DNA of 14,818 bases from Anaerolineaceae bacterium (GTDB taxonomy: Bacteria; Chloroflexota; Anaerolineae; Anaerolineales; Anaerolineaceae): contig JAIOTF010000193.1 in the NCBI GenBank assembly GCA_021107195.1, positions 1 to 14,818 of the forward strand, in the 5' to 3' direction. Below, piece by piece: positions 1 through 7,312 of the stretch. The notes beneath the pieces are model-generated. The model did not search any database. It saw only the letters and a list, made by a program, of their open reading frames with translations, and had not been told where the DNA came from. The position numbers were made by a program, and so were the translations under genes. Every line of letters begins with the position of its first letter. Within the stretch, counting starts at the first letter, position 1.

Positions 1-15
1 ACAAACCCTGAAATG

Positions 16-30
16 CGGAACTGTGTTCCG
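16..30. promoter_or_regulatory. Operator-like inverted repeat upstream of the ferredoxin
   Basis: CGGAAC and GTTCCG flank a TGT spacer, a perfect 6-bp inverted repeat. A second one, GTTGTG at 95-100 with CACAAC at 111-116, follows in the same AT-rich 232-bp stretch before the ferredoxin. No clear -35/-10 pair was found in positions 1-232. These repeats are regulator-site candidates only; short repeats like this also arise by chance. Confidence 0.2.
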
Positions 31-232
31 TAATAATGGGGGCGGGTTGTATGATTGGAAGTTGCATATGCTTAATTTACCGCATTTTTCTCATGTTGTG
101 TATCTTAAATCACAACTATCGAGTTATTAAGTATTCCTGCTTTTTATATTCGGATTGCCTGATTAAAATCAACCTGATTAACTAACAATCAAAAGGTACG
201 TATCGTAACCTTGGTGCAGCGGTTCAGCCGCA

Positions 233-406
233 GTGGCTTACATAATTGATCCGGATGAGTGCATCGCTTGCGGTGCTTGTGAACCGGAATGCCCTGAAGA
301 AGCAATTTCCGAGGCTGATGATTTCTATGTGATCGATGCTGAGAAATGCAAAGATTGCGGCGTTTGTGCAACTGTCTGCCCGGTGGACGCACCTCATCCT
401 GTATAA
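233..406 (+). CDS. 2[4Fe-4S] bacterial-type ferredoxin
   Basis: This is a 57-residue low-potential electron carrier of the clostridial ferredoxin type, expected to be soluble and to serve cytoplasmic oxidoreductases. Two classic cluster motifs are visible: C10-x2-C13-x2-C16-x3-C20-P and C39-x2-C42-x2-C45-x3-C49-P. The spacing and total length match the minimal two-cluster ferredoxin. The start must be the GTG at 233. It gives the family N-terminus M-A-Y-I-I-D, and no other start codon lies between it and the upstream in-frame stop at 206-208. No convincing Shine-Dalgarno sequence precedes it. The gene stands alone: a strong terminator starts 20 bases after the stop, and no partner oxidoreductase is adjacent. 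The family call is very secure; the redox partner cannot be told. Confidence 0.95.
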   Translation: MAYIIDPDECIACGACEPECPEEAISEADDFYVIDAEKCKDCGVCATVCPVDAPHPV

Positions 407-425
407 TCACGATCTGATTTACGAT

Positions 426-467
426 CTAAATCCCCTTTTCATTGCGAAAAAGGGGATTTAGTTTTAT
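426..467 (+). terminator. Rho-independent terminator of the ferredoxin gene
   Basis: A perfect 14-bp stem (426-439 with 448-461) closes an 8-base loop and is followed by TTTT. It isolates the ferredoxin from the kinase gene downstream. Confidence 0.93.
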
Positions 468-484
468 CTGAACTGGCTATGGTT

Positions 485-520
485 TATAATTTCTGAAAGC
501 GGCATCATCCTTGCAAGGAT
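485..520 (+). promoter_or_regulatory. Consensus -10 with a 14-bp palindrome just downstream
   Basis: A perfect TATAAT lies at 485-490, predicting a transcript start near 497. The -35 is poor because it falls in the T-run of the preceding terminator. A perfect palindrome, ATCCTTGCAAGGAT (507-520), sits at about +11 to +24, where a bound repressor would block RNA polymerase. An alternative, weaker promoter for the same kinase gene is TTGTTG (557-562) with TCTTAT (580-585) at a 17-base spacing. Confidence 0.5.
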
Positions 521-626
521 ACGCAACATCTCTGGCTTGCAGGGGAAGCAAAGGTTTTGTTGGCATGGGCTGTTTTCCTTCTTATTCGATCAGTTCAAAT
601 TCGCGAGATCATGGAACAGGCGGTAT

Positions 627-1295
627 ATGGGCATGAAAAAATTTATTGCTGTGGCAGGCAATATCGGTGTGGGAAAATCCACCCTGGTAAAAATGTTGGG
701 AGAGCAGTTGGATTGGGAACCATTTTACGAACCCGTGACAGAAAATCCCTATTTGACCGATTTCTATAAAGATATGAAGGCCTGGGGTTTTCATTCCCAG
801 ATATTCTTCTTGAGTCACCGGCTGCAAATTCATCATGAGCTGGTACAGTATTCCGGCTCGGTGATCCAGGACCGCAGTGTGTATGAAGACGCCGAGGTTT
901 TTGCGCGCAACCTCTTTCTGCAAGGGCATCTCTCAAGCCGTGACTTCCAAACCTATCAGACCCTTTACTATACCCTCACCGAGTTTCTGCCGCCCCCTGA
1001 TCTGGTGATTTACTTACGGGCTTCGGTAACCACCCTCCTGCAGCGCATTACCTTGCGCGACCGGGATTATGAACGCACTATCAGTCCCGATTATCTGCGT
1101 CAATTGAATGGGTTATACGAAGATTGGATCAATAACTTTGCCCTCTGCCCGGTCTTGACCGTGCCAGCCGATGATCTGGATTATGTGGCACATTCCAGGC
1201 ATTTATCCTTGATTATGGACAAAATAAAGGAAAAGCTGACCGGCAAGGAAGTGGTCATCTTTAATGCTGATGAGGTTGCCGGGGCCAGTGACTGA
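627..1295 (+). CDS. Deoxynucleoside kinase (dGK/dAK-like)
   Basis: This enzyme phosphorylates deoxynucleosides to monophosphates in nucleotide salvage, in the cytoplasm. In the 222-residue product the P-loop GNIGVGKST is at residues 11-19, followed by the substrate-site region YEPVTENPYL (34-43). The catalytic-site motif DRS-x2-E-D starts at residue 82, and an arginine-rich lid around RDRDYERTIS lies in the C-terminal half. This order and length fit the bacterial deoxyadenosine/deoxyguanosine kinase family (PF01712). The frame stays open upstream to 537, but that extension does not look like family sequence. ATG 627, six bases after AGG, gives a normal N-terminus, and ATG 633 is the alternative. 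Which base is preferred cannot be read from sequence. The gene is monocistronic and converges on spoVS across a shared terminator. Confidence 0.92.
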   Translation: MGMKKFIAVAGNIGVGKSTLVKMLGEQLDWEPFYEPVTENPYLTDFYKDMKAWGFHSQIFFLSHRLQIHHELVQYSGSVIQDRSVYEDAEVFARNLFLQGHLSSRDFQTYQTLYYTLTEFLPPPDLVIYLRASVTTLLQRITLRDRDYERTISPDYLRQLNGLYEDWINNFALCPVLTVPADDLDYVAHSRHLSLIMDKIKEKLTGKEVVIFNADEVAGASD

Positions 1296-1314
1296 GGAAA
1301 GCATCCATTAAGCG

Positions 1315-1350
1315 AAAAAAGGTGTGAACAATCGTTCACACCTTTTGTGT
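1315..1350. terminator. Bidirectional terminator between the kinase and spoVS
   Basis: A perfect 13-bp stem (1317-1329 with 1334-1346) has a 4-base loop. A run of A precedes it (1315-1320) and TTTT ends it. It therefore has a U-tract in both directions and serves the plus-strand kinase and the minus-strand spoVS gene. Confidence 0.93.
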
Positions 1351-1422
1351 TTGACGCGAATAAATATCAAACTGGCCGGTTGAATCGCAAGCCAATCTGT
1401 ACAATAACCTGGGAGGTTGGGA

Positions 1423-1683
1423 TCAGCGGGGTTCGACGACCAGCTTAACGGCAGTACGAATCTTGCCGTCAATATCCACATCCACAAATTCAGGCACACA
1501 CACTACTGCGATGCCGTCTTCTGCCAGGTAGCCTGTGGCTAAGATGAGTGCTTTAACAGATTGGTTGACTGCTCCTGCGCCAATAGCTTGAACTTCAGCG
1601 TATTTGTGTTCGCGAATAACTCCTGCAATTGCCCCTGCAACGGCAGCGGTGCGAGAGTTTGCTTTCACTTTGATGATATCCAT
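1423..1683 (-). CDS. spoVS: Stage V sporulation protein S (SpoVS) homologue
   Basis: This small 86-residue protein has the same length as the Bacillus protein and very similar sequence. The N-terminus reads MDIIKVKANS, the middle has AGAIAGVIREH and EVQAIGAGAVNQSVKA, and the end is the hallmark IDGKIRTAVKLVVEPR. The family (PF04232) has an Alba-like fold and is thought to bind nucleic acid. In Bacillus it affects septation and late sporulation; outside spore formers its role is not known. An 11-residue upstream extension is possible, but ATG 1683 matches the family start and has a strong purine-rich GGGAGAGGG just upstream. No other sporulation gene is in the window, so a regulatory role unrelated to spores is more likely. 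That last point is inference. Confidence 0.95.
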   Translation of the reverse strand: MDIIKVKANSRTAAVAGAIAGVIREHKYAEVQAIGAGAVNQSVKALILATGYLAEDGIAVVCVPEFVDVDIDGKIRTAVKLVVEPR

Positions 1684-1777
1684 CGACCCTCTCCCTTGAG
1701 ATTGCTTGCGTATCAAAGAATGAATCTGTTTGTTAAGGGGCTAACAATATTGGCTCTTCTATTTTTGTCTTAAAGTC

Positions 1778-1806
1778 ATTGTACAAGATTTGGCAGGCAT
1801 AAGCAA
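1778..1806 (-). promoter_or_regulatory. Promoter of spoVS
   Basis: On the minus strand TTGCTT (1806-1801) and TACAAT (1783-1778) are separated by exactly 17 bases. The predicted transcript start is near 1771, giving a leader of about 88 bases. Confidence 0.6.
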
Positions 1807-1905
1807 GCGGCTTAACTTGCCCGTTAATCGCACGACAGGGAAAACGTATGATCATCTTGTATTTTTCCGTCACCATTTCAATCGTATATTTGGAAAAATA
1901 GGCGG

Positions 1906-1911
1906 TACAAT
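1906..1911 (+). promoter_or_regulatory. Possible -10 of the GDPD gene
   Basis: TACAAT lies 60 bases before the start codon; no good -35 is present. A weak 4-bp hairpin followed by seven Ts (1923-1940) lies just after the predicted start near 1918. The rest of the 288-bp divergent spacer (1684-1971) shows only the spoVS promoter. Confidence 0.35.
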
Positions 1912-1971
1912 GGAAGCAATTCAGCGTAAGCGCTTTTTTTATCATTAATTCACAAGAAAGATGAACTAAAA

Positions 1972-2706
1972 ATGAAACAGTTGATCATTCCCGGAAAAGA
2001 GAAACCATATCTTATGGCACACCGCGGTAACCAGGCAGTATGTCCGGAGAATACCCTGGCTGCTTTCCGTCAGGCATTGCAGGACGGTGCCGACCTGCTC
2101 GAAACAGATTTGCACTTGAGCGCAGACAACGTCTTTGTATGTATTCATGATGACACATTGGAGCGCACCACCGATGGGCAAGGTCCGGTCAAAGACAAGA
2201 CCCTGACTGAATTGAAAGAATACAGTGCTTCGTATGGGCGGCCAGAATTTAATGAAGAGCGTATTCCCACTCTGGCGGAGTTGGCGGCCATTCTACCACC
2301 TGATGTGGGCCTGGCTCTGGAATTGAAGATTGATGATTTTCTGCAACCGGAGGTGGCACACAAACTCTCCGGGGAGTTGAAGAGCCTGGGTATCCATGAC
2401 CGGGTTGTGATCATCTCATTCTCGCTGGAGCGCCTCAAGGCAGTGCAGGCCGTAGATGCAGACATCCCGGCAGGCTGGATCACGATGACTGGTTTGCGGC
2501 CAATAATGGGTGTGCAGCTCCTGGGGCCGTTCTGGAAGCTTCTGCTGCGCAATCCCGGTTATGTTCGTCAGGCACGCACGCGCGGCCAGATCGTCTGTCC
2601 CCTGGATTCGCATGGTGAAGAGCGCATGTGGTTATACCGCTTGTTAAAATGTGAGGTGATCATGTCTGATGATCCTGCTGCGCTGGCAAGAGCCATGGGA
2701 AGATAA
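1972..2706 (+). CDS. Glycerophosphodiester phosphodiesterase
   Basis: It hydrolyses glycerophosphodiesters, the deacylated phospholipid headgroups, to glycerol-3-phosphate and an alcohol. The 244-residue product is a complete single GDPD TIM barrel (PF03009). It shows AHRG with catalytic H17, PENTLAAF at 25-32, the metal-site ETD with E44 and D46, and second catalytic H59 in IHDDTLERTTDG. The C-terminal part keeps PAGWI and ends with a conserved-type SDDPAALARAM. There is no signal peptide or transmembrane segment, so it is expected to be cytoplasmic like E. coli UgpQ. ATG 1972 is the only start compatible with the domain, although the ribosome site before it is weak. It is a single-gene unit closed by a terminator. 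The exact headgroup specificity cannot be read from sequence. Confidence 0.93.
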   Translation: MKQLIIPGKEKPYLMAHRGNQAVCPENTLAAFRQALQDGADLLETDLHLSADNVFVCIHDDTLERTTDGQGPVKDKTLTELKEYSASYGRPEFNEERIPTLAELAAILPPDVGLALELKIDDFLQPEVAHKLSGELKSLGIHDRVVIISFSLERLKAVQAVDADIPAGWITMTGLRPIMGVQLLGPFWKLLLRNPGYVRQARTRGQIVCPLDSHGEERMWLYRLLKCEVIMSDDPAALARAMGR

Positions 2707-2754
2707 TCCGCAGTATTGGAATAATGACGGGGCCCTGCCCCAGCTTTGTTATGA

Positions 2755-2811
2755 AAACTGGTCACTGCTCTGCATGATATTCGACAAGCCCAGTGACCGG
2801 TTTGATTTTTT
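2755..2811 (+). terminator. Likely terminator of the GDPD gene
   Basis: A 13-bp stem (2755-2767 with 2791-2803, one G-U pair) closes a 23-base loop and is followed by GATTTTTT. The long loop lowers confidence somewhat. The GDPD-to-transporter spacer (2707-2928) otherwise holds a small GGGGC/GCCCC hairpin at 2729-2741 and the next promoter. Confidence 0.6.
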
Positions 2812-2881
2812 AATGTCTGCGGCAGATGTTTTTTATCCTTTGAGGCGGTATCCAGGCGTTCTTTTTGAAAAAACATTGTTC

Positions 2882-2890
2882 TGGTACAAT
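2882..2890 (+). promoter_or_regulatory. Extended -10 promoter of the MFS gene
   Basis: TGG followed by TACAAT makes an extended -10 at 2882-2890. TTGAAA at 2865-2870 is only 14 bases upstream and is probably not a functional -35. The predicted start is near 2897, 32 bases before the ATG. Confidence 0.5.
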
Positions 2891-2928
2891 CAGGCACGCT
2901 ATTCCAAAAGAAAGGCATCGCCAGATCA

Positions 2929-4155
2929 ATGTCCATCAAAGAGATTGAAAAACCGGCAGCGATTGCTGTCCACCAGGAAATTGACCAGGAATTCGAGTCG
3001 GCGCGCGTTGTTGCGGTTTCTTCCGGTCATCTGACTCACGACACCTTCACTGCGTTTCTTTCCCCGCTGTTTCCCTTACTGATTGAAAAATTGAGCATGA
3101 CCCGTGCCGCAGCTGGATCATTGATGTTATTTATCCAGGGGCCTTCTTTGATTCAGCCCCTTGTAGGGCGCCTTGCCGATCGGGTTAATTTGCGTTTTGT
3201 TGTTATTTTGGCCCCGGCAATAACCGCTACGGCGATGAGCCTGATCGGTATTGCACCGACGTATGCCTGGTTGGCGCTTTTGCTCACCATTGTTGGGATC
3301 AGTTCGGCTTTTTTTCATGCCGTTGGGCCGGTGCTTGCTGGTAACCTGTCTGGTAATCGTCTGGGCAAAGGAATGAGTATCTGGATGGTTGGTGGTGAGC
3401 TGGGACGGATGATGGGGCCATTGCTGATCGTTTCGGTGGTAACGGCGCTGTCACTTGAACGGTCTGTCTGGATCATGGTGATTGGTTGGCTTGCTTCTCT
3501 GGTTCTTTATTTTTTGCTGCGAGATATTAAAATAGAGAAACCTGCCCAGTCAGAAGTCGTTGGGGATTGGCAAACGTCACTGCATGAAATGAGCCCGATA
3601 ATGGTGCCGCTGGTGATCCTGGTCTTCACTCGGGCGTTTGTGATGACAGCACTGGGGGTATTCTTACCCACTTATTTGACGGAAATTGGCGCCGATCTGT
3701 GGCTGGCCGGTGCTGCCCTTACCATTTTTGAGGCTGCAATGGTTTTGGGGACATTGTTAGGGGGCTCGCTCAGTGACCGTTTTGGCCGACGGCAGGTTTT
3801 GATGATTTCTATGATCACCGTACCCATTCTGGTGCTGGCGTTTCTACAAAGCGAAGGTTGGCTGCGTCTGGTTTTGCTTTTCGGTATTGGATTGATGGCA
3901 GGCCCGTCTACACCAGTTTTGTTGGCCGTTGTGCAGGAAAGCTTTCCTGCACAACGCTCGTTTGCCAATGGCGTCTATATGGCATCCAGTTTTATCATCC
4001 GTTCGCTGGCTTCGGTATTGCTGGGAGCATTCGGGGATTGGTTTGGTTTGGACTCAGCCTTTACGATCAGTGCAATAGTTGTTGTTTTTGGTATTCCTTT
4101 TGTGCGCAAACTGCCGAAAAAATCGAGGATAGCGTCAAATGGAAGTGCAGGTTAA
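2929..4155 (+). CDS. MFS efflux transporter, fosmidomycin-resistance (Fsr)-like
   Basis: This is a 408-residue inner-membrane carrier of the major facilitator superfamily with about twelve hydrophobic segments in two halves. The first membrane segment begins with HLTHDTFTAFLSPLFPLL (34-51), which resembles the Fsr group. Both cytoplasmic loop signatures are present: GRLADRVNLRF after helix 2 (80-90) and GGSLSDRFGRR after helix 8 (278-288). A soluble N-terminal tail of about 30 residues precedes the first helix, and a short basic tail ends the protein. The transported compound cannot be inferred; Fsr relatives export drugs, sugars or siderophores. The start has only a weak AAAGG ribosome site. 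The 3' end overlaps the GNAT gene by 17 bases, so the two are probably co-translated and may act on the same substrate. Confidence 0.85.
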   Translation: MSIKEIEKPAAIAVHQEIDQEFESARVVAVSSGHLTHDTFTAFLSPLFPLLIEKLSMTRAAAGSLMLFIQGPSLIQPLVGRLADRVNLRFVVILAPAITATAMSLIGIAPTYAWLALLLTIVGISSAFFHAVGPVLAGNLSGNRLGKGMSIWMVGGELGRMMGPLLIVSVVTALSLERSVWIMVIGWLASLVLYFLLRDIKIEKPAQSEVVGDWQTSLHEMSPIMVPLVILVFTRAFVMTALGVFLPTYLTEIGADLWLAGAALTIFEAAMVLGTLLGGSLSDRFGRRQVLMISMITVPILVLAFLQSEGWLRLVLLFGIGLMAGPSTPVLLAVVQESFPAQRSFANGVYMASSFIIRSLASVLLGAFGDWFGLDSAFTISAIVVVFGIPFVRKLPKKSRIASNGSAG

Positions 4156-4876
4156 GATTCGCTCTGTCCAGGCGCTGGATGTGTTTTCGTTAGTGCAAGT
4201 CAAGAAGTTGACCTGGCCGGATGAAGAGGTTCGCCAAAGCCAGGTGGAAAAAGTCCTGTGTGATCCGGCACATGCTGCTTTTGTCGCTGACGTGCAGGGC
4301 ACCCTGGCCGGGTTTGTGGATGGCTTTTTCACGCACTCTGCCCAGGGAGAACTGCGTTGGGAGGTTGACCTTTTGGCTGTACACCCGGACTGGCGCGGCA
4401 GACAGTTGGGGCAGCGTCTTGTGGACGCTTGTTTGGCAGCCGGACGGGAGCTTGGAGCAGCATTTGCCCGGACGTTGATCCAGACGGAAAACACGGCCAG
4501 TCAGATCACCTTTGAGCGCTGTGGATTTCAGCGCAGGCCAACAGTTCTCCGTCTGTTCGTTGCCCTCAATGATAAAGAATGCTCCCCGCCGGCAGCAGGA
4601 AGCGGCCGCTTATTGACCGTGAATACTTTCAATTACTCCGGCTTGTGGCTGGAAGAAGATTACAGCGAGCGCAGTCTGGTTGCTGCCCGCGCCGCTTGCT
4701 GTCAGGCTGAACTCGATCTTGTGGGGGCGCTTGTAATTCAGGCGAATTTAGTTGATAATGGAAAAATGAGTGAATTGGGGTTCACTGAGGCAGGCGACTA
4801 CCAATGGTGGACAAAGCCGTTTTTGGAGTCCCAAGGAATTTCATGGTCTGGGAAGTGGCATTCAGGAGGGAAATGA
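4139..4876 (+). CDS. GNAT family N-acetyltransferase
   Basis: The 245-residue protein has an N-terminal acetyl-CoA binding GNAT fold. The core beta-4 and pyrophosphate-loop motif is VDLLAVHPDWRGRQLGQRLV (76-94 or so), followed by the beta-5/alpha-4 region with TENTASQITFERCGFQRR (116-133). In the acetyl-CoA loop the usual R-x-x-G-x-G reads R-G-R-Q-L-G, so the first glycine is replaced by glutamine. Residues 150-245 form a second part that resembles a degenerate GNAT half, with a WTKPF stretch, but I do not recognise it securely. The acceptor substrate is unknown. The ATG lies inside the end of the MFS gene, which suggests translational coupling; an acetylating enzyme beside an exporter fits a detoxification pair, by inference only. 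Confidence 0.85.
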   Translation: MEVQVKIRSVQALDVFSLVQVKKLTWPDEEVRQSQVEKVLCDPAHAAFVADVQGTLAGFVDGFFTHSAQGELRWEVDLLAVHPDWRGRQLGQRLVDACLAAGRELGAAFARTLIQTENTASQITFERCGFQRRPTVLRLFVALNDKECSPPAAGSGRLLTVNTFNYSGLWLEEDYSERSLVAARAACCQAELDLVGALVIQANLVDNGKMSELGFTEAGDYQWWTKPFLESQGISWSGKWHSGGK

Positions 4877-5028
4877 GGCCATTTACCAAATCAGGAGAGG
4901 CAAAGGTACAGTATTTGAGCGATGACCGGGTGGGTGGTACGCTGCTTATTGCCGGTGTATTACCACAAACAAAGAAATCTTCAACTTCATTTTTTTATCT
5001 ATTAGGAGACAATTATGTCCGAAATTAA
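4873..5028 (+). CDS. Possible 51-residue small ORF between GNAT and UMF1
   Basis: An ATG overlaps the GNAT stop codon in the ATGA arrangement and is preceded by AGGAGGG (4864-4870). It opens a 51-codon frame that fills the 138-base gap and runs 14 bases into the next gene. The product starts MRPFTKSGEAKVQYLSDDRV, has a short hydrophobic stretch GGTLLIAGVLP, and ends with a Ser/Phe-rich part. I recognise no family. The ribosome site and coupling are the only support. The end of the frame is AT-rich like a leader, so it may be a chance ORF. Confidence 0.3.
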   Translation: MRPFTKSGEAKVQYLSDDRVGGTLLIAGVLPQTKKSSTSFFYLLGDNYVRN

Positions 5029-6361
5029 GAAAAATGCATGGAAGCCAAAGGCTTCTGCTCGTGAGCGGCGTTCCTGGTATTTTTATGACTTTGGCAACTC
5101 TGCGTATGCTGCTGTTGTATTGCTTGCTGTGTATTCAGCCTACTTCAAAGGCGAAGTTGTTGGCGGGGCTGAAGGTACCCGTTTGTGGGGAATCGCCGTT
5201 GGCATCGCCATGCTGCTTGTGGCGGTCACTGCGCCTATCCTGGGTACAATAGCTGATTTTGCCGGGACCAAGAAAAAGATATTGCTCTTCTACACCGGCA
5301 TGGCCTGTTTCTTTACGGCTTTGTTATTTTTTGTGCAAAAAGGCGATGTTGTTATGGGACTGGTTTTCTTTATTATGGCAGAATTTGCCTATCGCAGCGC
5401 GCAGGTTTTTTACAATTCGTTACTGCCTGACATAGCCCACCTGGATGAGATGGGACATATTTCCGGTAACGGGTGGGCGATTGGTTCATTGGGCGGGATC
5501 GCATGCCTGGCGGTTGTGTTGGCCTTCATCATGTTGTTTGGCGGCAATCTTGTCATCCGCCTGTCGTTTGTTTTCACTGCATTGTTCTTTGCTGCTTCGG
5601 CAGCTCCTTTATTTATATTCCTGAAAGAACGGACGGAACCGCAGAAGCTGCCCAAAGGCGAAAATTATCTCAGCCTGGCTTTTAAACGCCTGGGAAACAC
5701 CTTCCGCACGGTTAAGAATCACAAAGAATTCATTCGTTTCATCATTGCTTTCCTCATTTACAATGACGGCATCATGATGACAATGAATTTTGCAGCCATC
5801 ATCGGCGCTGTGCTTTTTGGCATGGAGCAGCAGGAATTGATCATTTTCATGATCTCGGTGCAGGTGACCAGTGTGGCTGGAGCCTGGGGGTTCGGTAAGA
5901 TGGCTAACAAAATGGGCGGGAAACGTTCATTGCTGATCTCGCTTGTTTTAATGATCCTGACTGTGTTAACTTTGCTGGTTGTCCAGAGCGTTCCGATGTT
6001 CTATGCGATCGGCGCCGTGGCAGGCTTTGCTTTGACCGGTGTGCAATCGGTCAGCCGCACGCTGGTAGGGCAGCTTGCCCCTGAAGGCAAAAGCGCCGAA
6101 TTTTATGGCTTTTATTCCATGGCCGGACGTACTTCCTCTTTCATCGGACCAACGGTCTATGGCTGGCTGGCAGCATTTTTGACATTCCGCTTGCAGGATC
6201 GTGGTATTGACAACCTCCTGGCGGAACAAATGGGCACACGCTATGCTGTGCTTTCAATTGTGGCTTTCCTCCTGATCGGCGCTCTCTTTTTGGTGTTTGC
6301 CGTGCATGATCCCACCCGGCTTCGACGGAAGCAGGAACAGGATGCCGTTGCGGTTGAATGA
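5015..6361 (+). CDS. MFS transporter, UMF1 / Atg22-like family
   Basis: This 448-residue integral membrane protein has about eleven to twelve hydrophobic segments. The N-terminal signature WYFYDFGNSAYAAVVLLAVY (residues 21-40) identifies the UMF1 (unknown major facilitator 1) group, related to the yeast vacuolar exporter Atg22 (PF11700). Other family features are the charged loop IADFAGTKKKIL after helix 2, the FYNSLLPDIA segment near residue 132, YNDGIMMTMN in the seventh helix and the GGKRSLL loop of the second half. Atg22 effluxes amino acids; the bacterial substrates are unknown. The start is secure: AGGAGA lies seven bases before ATG 5015. No terminator is visible after the stop, so the acyltransferase downstream may be co-transcribed. 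Confidence 0.88.
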   Translation: MSEIKKNAWKPKASARERRSWYFYDFGNSAYAAVVLLAVYSAYFKGEVVGGAEGTRLWGIAVGIAMLLVAVTAPILGTIADFAGTKKKILLFYTGMACFFTALLFFVQKGDVVMGLVFFIMAEFAYRSAQVFYNSLLPDIAHLDEMGHISGNGWAIGSLGGIACLAVVLAFIMLFGGNLVIRLSFVFTALFFAASAAPLFIFLKERTEPQKLPKGENYLSLAFKRLGNTFRTVKNHKEFIRFIIAFLIYNDGIMMTMNFAAIIGAVLFGMEQQELIIFMISVQVTSVAGAWGFGKMANKMGGKRSLLISLVLMILTVLTLLVVQSVPMFYAIGAVAGFALTGVQSVSRTLVGQLAPEGKSAEFYGFYSMAGRTSSFIGPTVYGWLAAFLTFRLQDRGIDNLLAEQMGTRYAVLSIVAFLLIGALFLVFAVHDPTRLRRKQEQDAVAVE

Positions 6362-6420
6362 TTGTGTGATCATTTTGTCTTAATGAAAATAAATTCTATT
6401 GGTTGTATGAGAGGTGCTCT

Positions 6421-7164
6421 ATGGCAAAAATAGATGTCTCTAAATATCCTTACCCTCGCCGGCGCTTCATTCGGGGGTTGATCAAGCCCATTCTGGCGGT
6501 GGCTTTGGGTACACTCTCCGATTTCAAAATCGAGGGTGCTGAGAATCTGCCAAAAAGCGGGCCGCTGTTGGTGGCAGCTAATCATTTCAGTTTTGTTGAT
6601 CCTCCGACCGTGATTCGCGCTTTGCCCTGGCCGCTGGATTTTATCGGCGGTTTTCAGATGCCGAATGCACCGGCAAGTGTTACCTCATTGCCCAAGTTGT
6701 GGGGCTACTACCCGGTATTTCGCGGACGCTCCTCGCGCACTGCGCTGGTCGCTGCCCAGGCGGTGATGGCCCAGAAAGGTGTGCTTGGCATCTTCCCCGA
6801 GGGCGGCAGTTGGGCAACTGTGCTACGACCGCCCCGCCCTGGTGTAGCATTCCTTGCAGCCCGCACTCAGGCGCGCATCCTGCCTATTGGGTTGGATGGT
6901 TGTACTGAACTCTTTCCCCGTTTACGCAAGGGGAAACGCGGTAAGATCATCGTGCGCATTGGTAAGCCCTTTGGTCCGGTGGAAGTTGGCAGCCACACCC
7001 GTGCTGACCGCAGCAAGATCGACGAGCTTGGTCATGACTTGATGCACAGGATTGCTGAATTGCTGCCCCCCGAGCGGCGAGGCTTTTATTCGAAAGATCC
7101 TGCTATTCGAGAGGCGGCGAAAGGGACAGAGATCTATCCCTGGGACGATATGGTTGAGGGATAA
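6421..7164 (+). CDS. PlsC-like 1-acylglycerol-3-phosphate acyltransferase
   Basis: This enzyme transfers an acyl chain to a lysophosphatidate-type acceptor in membrane phospholipid synthesis. In the 247-residue product the catalytic H-x4-D motif is NHFSFVD (H55, D60), the acceptor-binding block follows around YYPVFRGRSSR, and the FPEGGSW block is at 125-131. A PIGLDG stretch then completes the four PlsC blocks (PF01553). The N-terminal part has one weakly hydrophobic segment (IKPILAVALG), so peripheral membrane attachment is likely. ATG 6421 is chosen because GAGAGGTG (6409-6416) sits right before it. The upstream TTG at 6403 is disfavoured because the ribosome site would then be inside the coding region. 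The acyl donor and exact acceptor cannot be told; some relatives act on ornithine lipids or other acceptors. Confidence 0.9.
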   Translation: MAKIDVSKYPYPRRRFIRGLIKPILAVALGTLSDFKIEGAENLPKSGPLLVAANHFSFVDPPTVIRALPWPLDFIGGFQMPNAPASVTSLPKLWGYYPVFRGRSSRTALVAAQAVMAQKGVLGIFPEGGSWATVLRPPRPGVAFLAARTQARILPIGLDGCTELFPRLRKGKRGKIIVRIGKPFGPVEVGSHTRADRSKIDELGHDLMHRIAELLPPERRGFYSKDPAIREAAKGTEIYPWDDMVEG

Positions 7165-7176
7165 ACAAACGTTACC

Positions 7177-7207
7177 AACCGGCACAGTCATTTGTGCCGG
7201 TTTTTTT
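7177..7207 (+). terminator. Rho-independent terminator after the acyltransferase
   Basis: A perfect 10-bp GC-rich stem (7177-7186 with 7193-7202) has a 6-base loop and is followed by TTTTT, twelve bases after the stop codon. Confidence 0.95.
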
Positions 7208-7242
7208 GAAGAGATTCGTGGTGAAATCGACCATGGAAATCG

Positions 7243-7251
7243 TGCTACAAT
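7243..7251 (+). promoter_or_regulatory. Extended -10 promoter of the DUF4332 gene
   Basis: TGC directly precedes TACAAT (7246-7251). No good -35 lies 16-18 bases upstream, as is typical for an extended -10 promoter. The predicted start is near 7258, leaving a leader of about 55 bases. Confidence 0.55.
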
Positions 7252-7312
7252 CTGAATAGTGAGTTTTGTTAATGTTGTTTTCGAAGGACACCAGAAATGA
7301 GAAGGAGGGGTT

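Noticed and set aside
1..33. Open frame ending at TAA 31-33, possible 3' end of an upstream gene
   Set aside because: Only ten codons are visible and no family can be recognised; it is as likely to be chance.
537..626. In-frame 30-codon N-terminal extension of the deoxynucleoside kinase
   Set aside because: It places aromatic and basic sequence before the P-loop, unlike the family, and lacks a ribosome site; ATG 627 or 633 is better.
1923..1940. Small hairpin plus T-run in the GDPD leader as an attenuator
   Set aside because: The stem is only 4 bp, too weak to call a terminator.
4804..4872. Upstream extension of the 51-residue ORF into the GNAT gene
   Set aside because: It overlaps a convincing coding frame and has no ribosome site.
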